Shown one piece after another: positions 1-5,158 of a stretch of DNA of 5,849 nucleotides. Location of the stretch: the NCBI GenBank assembly GCA_937996585.1, contig CALKUW010000367.1, positions 1-5,849 of the forward strand, read 5' to 3'. Source of the DNA: an uncultured Flavobacteriales bacterium. Its GTDB lineage: Bacteria; Bacteroidota; Bacteroidia; Flavobacteriales_D; Sanyastnellaceae. The translations under genes were made by a program, and so were the position numbers. The notes beneath the pieces are model-generated. The model worked only from the letters and a program-made list of their open reading frames with translations. It was not told the DNA's origin and did no database searches. Each line of letters starts with the position of its first letter. Positions within the stretch are counted from its first letter, which is position 1.

Positions 1-436
1 CATGGGGTGTCAGGACGTCGGTACCCAGCTTGGCTTCCAGCGATTCCGTCGCCAGATGATTCCGAACCCTGGCCAATCCAAGCCGGGCCGGGACGCCCAT
101 GGCCCGGAAACCGGCCACAAGCAGGACGGACTTGTGGACGCAATGCCCGTATTGGTTCTCCAGGGTCCTTGAGGCCGCGATATCGGCAGGATCCAAACTG
201 ATGGCAAAGGGGTCGTAACGGATCGCATCCCGCACGAAATCGTACCAACGCTCCATGCGTTCGCCCATAACCCCCTCTCCGGCCACGTTGGCCAGCTGCC
301 TCATCACCAATGGATTGCCCCCATTGAAGACGGCATCGGACATCAAATCCTCAGGTCCCGGAAGGTCAGATGAATGGGCCGTAGTCCTGGACATCGAATA
401 CAAGGTACCGAATGACGCACCGGCCCACTCCCTCAC
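1..436 (-). CDS. Transglutaminase-like (cysteine-protease-fold) protein, partial at 3' end
   Basis: The first 145 residues are visible and the gene runs off the left edge. The GTG start at 436 overlaps the upstream ligase stop (GTGA, 4 bases), and AAGGAG lies 3 bases before it. An in-frame ATG at residue 15 is the alternative start. The recognisable core is residues 96-121: YGHC, then VHKSVLLVAGFRAMGVPARLG, which fits the transglutaminase-like pattern of a catalytic Cys (C99) on a helix followed by a 'GhPARhG' strand. Then comes VRNHL (125-129), as in stand-alone bacterial transglutaminase-like proteins, where the catalytic His follows about 20 residues later. H145, the last complete codon, sits about where that His is expected, and the Asp of the triad would lie outside the window. 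No signal peptide is seen, so a cytoplasmic location is likely. The substrate is unknown: such domains may act as amidase, peptidase or cross-linking enzymes. Coupling to glycan genes suggests a role with surface polysaccharide, which is inference. Confidence 0.8.
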   Translation of the reverse strand, partial: MREWAGASFGTLYSMSRTTAHSSDLPGPEDLMSDAVFNGGNPLVMRQLANVAGEGVMGERMERWYDFVRDAIRYDPFAISLDPADIAASRTLENQYGHCVHKSVLLVAGFRAMGVPARLGLARVRNHLATESLEAKLGTDVLTPH

Positions 437-1632
437 CGACTCCTTGATGGCGACAGGGCCATCAGCATCCAGAGTGCGAAGACGACCCCTCGCTGGACCT
501 CCAATACCGACTCGACCCCCGCATGGGCCATGACCAGGAATGTGCACAGCAGCAACAATCCTTGACGGCGTCTCCACGCCGCCAGCACGATGGACAGGAA
601 AGCCATGGACACCACAACCACCCCGGGCCATCCGAAGGCCACGCCCGCCTGAAGCCATTGATTGTGGGGGTTGAGTTGGCGATCGGCAGCATAGCCATGG
701 CCATCGCGCTCATAGCGCTGCACCAATTCCGGCACGACGTCCCCCGTCCCCACGCCAAATGGATGGGCCAACAGGATTTCTGCGGATGTGCGCCACACCA
801 CGATGCGCCCGGCTGAACTGCTCTTGACCGGCGCCGCTTCCTCCATGACCACGGCAGCGGCAGTTCCCATTTCGGCGAATCGGGACTGGGAGACCCCCAC
901 CCCGGTCGTCAGCAAGATGGCCAGGGTGGTTCCCCACCACAGAACACCCTGTCCGCCTCCTGGGAACAGGCCGTCCTTGCGCACCAATGGCAGTTGCAAC
1001 ACCATGCGCAACATGACCACCATTGCTGCGGCGAGGATGCCGGCCTTGGATCCCGAAAGCCCGATGGACACCGCCAACAGCAAACCCAGCATCCAGACCG
1101 ATGGACGACGCAAACCTGCCCCCCAAGATTGCCCAAGCCCCAACAGGGCCACCGTCGCATGCAAAGCCAGATAGGTCGGGTGCACATCTCCCGAAAAACC
1201 ATCGTAATGCCAGGCATCCACCCCTCCGATGAAGGCCGTTTGCCAACCCGCACGCCCCAGGCGCCACGCGAGGTAAACCACCATGGACCACCCCACTGAC
1301 CACCAGAAATCCTTGGCCACATGACGGCCCGGAATGGCCATGACGAGCGGGAAGAACCACAAGGCGGATTTGACCTCGAGACTCAAGGACCAGGCCGCCA
1401 TGTCATCAGACCAGAGGCCCCCGAGGACCTGTAGTCCGAAATACCCCATCCACCAGAAACCACCCGTACGCCAATCCCAAGGTTGGCCCCGATGCCCCAT
1501 TACAGCATTGAGGATGCGCGTAATGAACAGGGTAAACAGCAGGATTCCGGCCGCATTCCCACCGGCGATCAACGCGGGCATCACCGCGCGCCATCCCCAT
1601 TTCTCAGCCGTATCCAAGTACCCGACGGTCAT
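433..1632 (-). CDS. O-antigen ligase / Wzy polymerase-like integral membrane protein
   Basis: A 399-residue, very hydrophobic protein with about 10-11 predicted membrane segments (roughly residues 15-40, 58-74, 85-101, 108-127, 150-168, 178-193, 196-213, 230-247, 328-352, 357-371 and 378-393). Family marks of the O-antigen ligase/polymerase superfamily (Wzy_C) are HPTY at 151-154, LSGSKAGIL at 192-200, a large soluble loop at about 250-326 containing AGRIVVWR and HPFGVGTGD, and NPHNQWL at 321-327, whose His is the type usually needed for activity. ESVLEVQRG at 374-382 is a C-terminal signature familiar in Bacteroidota members. Such proteins transfer or polymerise undecaprenyl-linked glycan on the periplasmic face of the inner membrane. 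Ligase (WaaL) and polymerase (Wzy) roles cannot be told apart from sequence alone. The ATG at 1632 was chosen because it forms an ATGA overlap with the glycosyltransferase stop. An ATG 26 codons upstream would run deep into that gene. The stop overlaps the next gene by 4 bases, so all three are probably coupled. Confidence 0.85.
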   Translation of the reverse strand: MTVGYLDTAEKWGWRAVMPALIAGGNAAGILLFTLFITRILNAVMGHRGQPWDWRTGGFWWMGYFGLQVLGGLWSDDMAAWSLSLEVKSALWFFPLVMAIPGRHVAKDFWWSVGWSMVVYLAWRLGRAGWQTAFIGGVDAWHYDGFSGDVHPTYLALHATVALLGLGQSWGAGLRRPSVWMLGLLLAVSIGLSGSKAGILAAAMVVMLRMVLQLPLVRKDGLFPGGGQGVLWWGTTLAILLTTGVGVSQSRFAEMGTAAAVVMEEAAPVKSSSAGRIVVWRTSAEILLAHPFGVGTGDVVPELVQRYERDGHGYAADRQLNPHNQWLQAGVAFGWPGVVVVSMAFLSIVLAAWRRRQGLLLLCTFLVMAHAGVESVLEVQRGVVFALWMLMALSPSRSR

Positions 1633-2681
1633 CGAGTCAGGGCCTTGAACGCTGCAGAGGGTGAACGCCGAAGCACCACGAACTGCCAGATACCTTGGCA
1701 ATACCCCCAACCATAAGCGAGGTGAAGGATGGCAAAGCTGCGGAACACACCCAGTGCATCAGAAGGCCTGATTCCTGCAAGCGCAATGGCCCCCAATGCC
1801 CCCAACAACCACAATGCCCAGAGCGTCAGCAATCCTGGAAGTGCGAGTTCCATACCAGCAGGCGTTCCGGGCAGCCATTCACCGAGGCAAGCCATGAAGA
1901 ACAGCGTGAAGGAAGCGAGCAGAAACGATGCCGGGACCATCTGTCTCCAAGTCGTCACCGTGCGGTGCTTGCGGTTGACGAATACCTTCCAATAACCGTA
2001 TTGGCGGTATTGGCGGAACAGCTGTCCATAGGATGAGCGCGCGTGGTACCGCGACCGGATGCGGGGGTCGAACCAGATGCGCCACCCCGCCTCGGTCAGG
2101 CGGTAATTCAGCTCATCGTCCTGGTTCCGCACCAGGGAATCATCCAGGCCGCCCAACTCCTCCAACACCGCTTTCCGGTAAGCCCCGAAGGCCACGGTGT
2201 CCACGTGGCCTGCCACGCCGCCTGTGCGGAAACGGGCGTCCCCCACCCCAAAGGGCGAAGACATCGCCAAGCCAATACGGCGGCTCATGGCATCGCCGTG
2301 CACCTGCTCGACCACACCGCCGACACAACCCGATTCGGGATGGGCACGCAGACATTCGAGGTTCCGTCGGATGAAATCCGGAGCGACTTCCGCATGGGCG
2401 CCGAGAATCACCACCATATCCGATGAAGATGCTTGGATACCAAGGTTCATGGCCACCGGGGTGATCCGCGCCGGATTGTCCAATACAATCAACCCCGCTT
2501 GCACTTCCTGACGCTCGGTCAGCCGTTCACGGGTGCCGTCATCACTGCCCCCGTCCACCACGATGACCTCCAGATCATCTTCCAGCCCTTCCTGGGATGC
2601 CAGCGCATCGAGGCAGGGGCCGATGTGATCGACTTCATTCAAACAGGGAATCACCACCGAGGCACACGGGCGTCCGGACAT
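1629..2681 (-). CDS. Family 2 glycosyltransferase, ExoA-like, with C-terminal membrane segments
   Basis: A 350-residue inverting GT-A glycosyltransferase. The start of the fold is ASVVIPCLNE (7-16). VDGGSDDGT (42-50) is the nucleotide-sugar-binding Asp region. NPARITPVAMNLGI (69-82), SSPFGVGDARFR (141-152), DTVAFGAYRK (161-170) and LVRNQDDELNYRL (183-195, acidic acceptor-site motif) are the run of motifs typical of the succinoglycan ExoA-type subgroup, followed by QYGYWK (227-232). Three hydrophobic stretches (about 249-267, 279-303 and 310-336) should anchor it to the inner membrane with the catalytic domain in the cytoplasm, adding a sugar to a lipid-linked intermediate. Donor and acceptor are not predictable. 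One oddity is that the usual 'DAH' metal-site motif reads GAH (94-96). The ATG at 2681 was chosen because the GT fold begins within 7 residues. The longer frame would overlap the acetyltransferase and adds no recognisable sequence. The last 4 bases overlap the ligase gene (ATGA). Confidence 0.9.
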   Translation of the reverse strand: MSGRPCASVVIPCLNEVDHIGPCLDALASQEGLEDDLEVIVVDGGSDDGTRERLTERQEVQAGLIVLDNPARITPVAMNLGIQASSSDMVVILGAHAEVAPDFIRRNLECLRAHPESGCVGGVVEQVHGDAMSRRIGLAMSSPFGVGDARFRTGGVAGHVDTVAFGAYRKAVLEELGGLDDSLVRNQDDELNYRLTEAGWRIWFDPRIRSRYHARSSYGQLFRQYRQYGYWKVFVNRKHRTVTTWRQMVPASFLLASFTLFFMACLGEWLPGTPAGMELALPGLLTLWALWLLGALGAIALAGIRPSDALGVFRSFAILHLAYGWGYCQGIWQFVVLRRSPSAAFKALTR

Positions 2682-2686
2682 GGCGG

Positions 2687-2694
2687 CGAAGATA
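2687..2694 (-). promoter_or_regulatory. Possible -7 promoter element before the glycosyltransferase gene
   Basis: Read leftwards, the sequence TATCTTCG matches the Bacteroidota -7 consensus TAnnTTTG at all but one fixed position. It ends 5 bases before the glycosyltransferase ATG, the same geometry as the elements of the divergent region at 3206-3244. No convincing TTTG-like -33 box is seen at the usual spacing. It may be an internal promoter that lets the glycan genes be transcribed without elaA, or a chance match. Confidence 0.3.
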
Positions 2695-2704
2695 GTCTGC
2701 CCCC

Positions 2705-3205
2705 TCAAGCCGGTCCGGCAGGGCGGGTCATCGCCACATGGGGAATGCCATCCTCCAAGTAAGCTGCGCCTTGGGCAGTGAATCCGAAGCCCGCATAGAA
2801 GGCCTCCAAATATTGCTGGGCACTGATGCGGATGGGCACACCCGGCCATGCGGCATGCACTTCGTCGAGACTGCGCCGCATCAAGGCCTTGCCCCATCCA
2901 TCCCTGCGTACACTTTCCGAAGTCACGACACGGCCAATGCTCACCTCATCAGGGTAGGAAATCCCCGCGGGCAACAATCGGGTGTAGGCCAGCACCTCCC
3001 CTCCTGCCGAAGCGGGCGCATCTGACCTTTCCAACCAGCAATGGAGGCTTTGGCGGTCCTTGTCATCAAGGTCCTGATAGACACAGTCCTGCTCCACGAC
3101 AAACACCTCCGAACGCAGCTTCAGCAACGCGTAGAGGGATTCACGATCCAATGCGGACCACGGTACGCAACGCCATTGGCAGCCGTTTTCTGCATCCTTG
3201 GACAT
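2705..3205 (-). CDS. elaA: ElaA-like GNAT family N-acetyltransferase
   Basis: A complete 166-residue protein of the GNAT fold, close in length to E. coli ElaA (about 150 residues). The N-terminal W(11)...LYALLKLRSEVFVVEQ (24-39) followed by D(40)CVYQDLDDKD (41-50) is the hallmark of the ElaA family. Residues 89-108 (SIGRVV...RRDGWGKALM) form the acetyl-CoA pyrophosphate-binding loop. The C-terminal stretch has ISAQQYLEAFYAGFGF (117-132) and EDGIPHVAM (141-149), the conserved end of the family. It should transfer an acetyl group from acetyl-CoA to an amine, but the physiological substrate of ElaA is not established. It is cytoplasmic, with no signal or membrane segment. The ATG at 3205 starts just before the conserved core and 5 bases after a promoter-like element. 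The same frame is open far upstream, but that part is antisense to uup and shows no homology. The gene is first in the leftward cluster, 23 bases ahead of the glycosyltransferase. Confidence 0.88.
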   Translation of the reverse strand: MSKDAENGCQWRCVPWSALDRESLYALLKLRSEVFVVEQDCVYQDLDDKDRQSLHCWLERSDAPASAGGEVLAYTRLLPAGISYPDEVSIGRVVTSESVRRDGWGKALMRRSLDEVHAAWPGVPIRISAQQYLEAFYAGFGFTAQGAAYLEDGIPHVAMTRPAGPA

Positions 3206-3210
3206 GTGTG

Positions 3211-3217
3211 CAAAATA
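3211..3217 (-). promoter_or_regulatory. Leftward -7-like promoter element for elaA
   Basis: Read leftwards, this is TATTTTG followed by CACAC and the elaA ATG. It resembles the Bacteroidota -7 consensus TAnnTTTG but is one base shorter in the spacer. Its position 5 bases before the start codon mirrors the opposing element at 3233-3240. No clear -33 box is visible upstream. Predicted from sequence only. Confidence 0.4.
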
Positions 3218-3232
3218 GCCCCTGCACCCCGC

Positions 3233-3240
3233 TACTTTTG
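3233..3240 (+). promoter_or_regulatory. Bacteroidota-type -7 promoter element (TAnnTTTG) for uup
   Basis: TACTTTTG fits the Bacteroidota primary sigma-factor -7 consensus TAnnTTTG at every fixed base. It ends 4 bases before the chosen uup ATG at 3245. In characterised promoters of this type, transcription begins a few bases after the element, so the transcript would start at or almost at the ATG. The -33 position is poorly matched: TGTG at 3207-3210 is the nearest candidate, 22 bases upstream. The element also supports this ATG as the true start. Confidence 0.6.
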
Positions 3241-3244
3241 CCGC

Positions 3245-5143
3245 ATGGCAGGCGGCAACGTGCTTTCGGTGGAGGGACTGACCAAGCGGTTCGGTGAGCG
3301 GCTCATTTTCGAGGACCTCCACTTCGGGCTGGACCGGGGCCAGAAGGCGGCGCTCGTCGCCAGGAACGGCACGGGAAAAAGCACCCTGATGAAGGTGCTG
3401 CTCGACATCGACGCCCCCGATGCCGGGACCGTGACCTATGCCGGCAACGTACGGGTGGCGCATCTGAGCCAGGACCACGGCCTCGACCTGGACCGTACCA
3501 TCCTTGCCAACCTGTTCGAAGCGGACAACGAGGCCATGCGCGCCATCCGCCAATACGAGGAGGCCACAAAGGGGGATGACGCGGAAGCCCAGCAGGCGGC
3601 CTATGACGCCATGGACAGGGCGGACGCATGGAGCTACGAGGCGCAGGCCAAGGAGATTCTCGGCAAACTGGGCCTGCACGACACCGACCGGTTCGTGGAC
3701 CAGCTGAGCGGCGGGGAAAAGCGCCGCGTGGCGCTGGCGAAATGCCTCATTGAACAGCCCGACCTGTTGCTGCTCGACGAGCCCACCAACCACTTAGACC
3801 TCGGCATGATCGAATGGCTCGAGGGCTACCTCGCCCGGGCCAAGACCACCCTGCTCATGGTGACGCACGACCGGTTCTTCCTTGAAGTCGTCTGCGACAC
3901 CATCCTCGAACTCGACAACTTCACCCTGCACAAATACCCGGGCAACTGGAGCTATTTCCTGGAGAAGAAGGCGGAACGTTCGGCGAATGAACACGCCCGG
4001 CGCGACCGTGCGCGCTCCATCATGCGCCGCGAACTGGAATGGGTGCGGGCCACCCCGCAAGCCCGAACAGGCAAGAGCAAATCCCGTCTGGATGCCTTCA
4101 AGGACCTCAAGAAGAGGGCCGGTGTCCGCCTCGAAGAGGACGAGGTGCGGCTCGAACTCGATCCCGCCCGACTCGGCGGCAAAATCCTCGAGCTCCACAA
4201 GGTGCGCAAGGCTTACGGAGAAAAGGCCATCCTGGAGGGTTGGACCTACCATTTCAAGCCCGGCGAACGCGTTGGGCTCGTGGGCGACAACGGGGCCGGA
4301 AAGAGCACACTCATCCGACTCATGACCGCTGAGGACGTGCCGGATGGCGGTAAGGTCGTGATCGGAGACACCGTGGTGTTCGGCCATTTCTCGCAGGAAC
4401 CACCCCGTTTCGACGAGGGCATGAAGGTCATTGAGGCACTCTACGAAATCGCGGAGTTCATGCCGTTGAAGAAGGGCAAGAAACTGTCCGCCGGCCAACT
4501 GCTAGAGCGCTTCCTTTTTCCCCGTCACCGCCATCATGACTTCATCCACAAGCTCAGTGGAGGCGAACGAAAAAGGCTGCACCTGCTGCGGGTGCTGATG
4601 GGCAATCCCAACTTCCTCATCTTCGACGAGCCCACGAACGACCTCGATGTCTTCACCTTGGGCATCCTGGAGGAATTCCTGCTCGACTTCCCGGGCTGCC
4701 TGTTGCTCGTGAGCCACGACCGCTATTTCATGGACAAACTTGTCGACCACGTCTTCGTGCTGGACGGCACCGGCGGGGTGCGCGACTTCCCGGGCAACTA
4801 CACGCAGTACCGGACCGCAGCGGACGCGGAAGAAAAGGCCGTGGCCAACAAGAAAGCAGCGGATGCCAAGGCTGCGGCTGAAGCCGCCCGGCAAAGCGGG
4901 GCCGATCCCGAGACGAAGGGCGATTACTCCCAGCGGCTGAGCTACAACGAAAAGCGCGAGTACGAAGGCCTGGAAGACGTCATTGCAGGTCTCGAAGAAG
5001 AGAAGTCCAAACTGGAAATCGCCATGGCGGAAATGGGACTGGACCACGAAGAAATGGGTCGCCTGGCCACCCGTCTGGGGGAGGTCACCGCCGACATCGA
5101 AACCAAGACCGAACGTTGGATCGAGCTCGATGAGCGGGCCTGA
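3245..5143 (+). CDS. uup: Uup-type ABC-F ATPase
   Basis: A complete 632-residue protein, almost the length of E. coli Uup (635). It has two ABC ATPase domains and no membrane segments. Domain 1 has Walker A ARNGTGKST (39-47), signature LSGGE (154-158), Walker B LLLLDEP (174-180) and H208. A charged linker at about 243-300 (including ELEWVR and ARTGKSKSR) is the ABC-F interdomain helix pair that reaches into the ribosome. Domain 2 has GDNGAGKST (347-355), LSGGE (437-441), DEPTNDLD (461-468) and H491. The C-terminal part (about 522-632) is Ala/Lys- and Glu-rich and reads as the coiled coil that marks Uup, which binds branched DNA in the E. coli protein. Both catalytic glutamates (E179, E462) are present. 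Likely roles are ribosome rescue or assembly and suppression of transposon excision. The first Walker A glycine is Ala. The ATG at 3245 directly follows the TAnnTTTG element, and the longer frame adds 68 residues that run antisense to elaA. A resistance-type ABC-F is less likely given the C-terminal domain. Confidence 0.9.
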   Translation: MAGGNVLSVEGLTKRFGERLIFEDLHFGLDRGQKAALVARNGTGKSTLMKVLLDIDAPDAGTVTYAGNVRVAHLSQDHGLDLDRTILANLFEADNEAMRAIRQYEEATKGDDAEAQQAAYDAMDRADAWSYEAQAKEILGKLGLHDTDRFVDQLSGGEKRRVALAKCLIEQPDLLLLDEPTNHLDLGMIEWLEGYLARAKTTLLMVTHDRFFLEVVCDTILELDNFTLHKYPGNWSYFLEKKAERSANEHARRDRARSIMRRELEWVRATPQARTGKSKSRLDAFKDLKKRAGVRLEEDEVRLELDPARLGGKILELHKVRKAYGEKAILEGWTYHFKPGERVGLVGDNGAGKSTLIRLMTAEDVPDGGKVVIGDTVVFGHFSQEPPRFDEGMKVIEALYEIAEFMPLKKGKKLSAGQLLERFLFPRHRHHDFIHKLSGGERKRLHLLRVLMGNPNFLIFDEPTNDLDVFTLGILEEFLLDFPGCLLLVSHDRYFMDKLVDHVFVLDGTGGVRDFPGNYTQYRTAADAEEKAVANKKAADAKAAAEAARQSGADPETKGDYSQRLSYNEKREYEGLEDVIAGLEEEKSKLEIAMAEMGLDHEEMGRLATRLGEVTADIETKTERWIELDERA

Positions 5144-5150
5144 CGCCCGC
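5134..5150. terminator. GC-rich hairpin at the end of uup, possible weak bidirectional terminator
   Basis: GCGGGC (5134-5139) and GCCCGC (5145-5150) form a perfect 6-bp stem with a 5-base loop that includes the uup stop codon. It sits in the convergent junction with the reductase gene. No T-run follows on either strand, so it is not a textbook intrinsic terminator. Confidence 0.35.
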
Positions 5151-5158
5151 AGGACACC

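Noticed and set aside
255..2762. Numerous plus-strand open frames of 90-130 codons across the left half
   Set aside because: All lie opposite the minus-strand operon, have low-complexity Pro/Arg/His-rich translations typical of antisense frames in GC-rich DNA, and show no family motifs.
2682..2897. A 72-residue upstream extension of the glycosyltransferase
   Set aside because: It would overlap the end of the acetyltransferase gene out of frame. The glycosyltransferase fold starts within 7 residues of the ATG at 2681.
3041..3244. A 68-residue upstream extension of the uup frame
   Set aside because: It would overlap elaA on the opposite strand, carries no conserved sequence, and lies upstream of the TAnnTTTG element. 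Uup proteins begin just before the first ATPase domain, as from 3245.
3206..3793. A possible 196-residue N-terminal extension of the acetyltransferase, since its frame stays open to 3793 on the minus strand
   Set aside because: This part is antisense to the clearly real uup gene, shows no recognisable domain, and the GNAT family begins at the ATG at 3205. The openness follows from high GC in third codon positions.
3794..5047. Long minus-strand open frames (3794-4498 and 4502-5047) opposite uup
   Set aside because: Both mirror the uup coding frame, read as compositionally biased protein without motifs, and lack promoter or family evidence.
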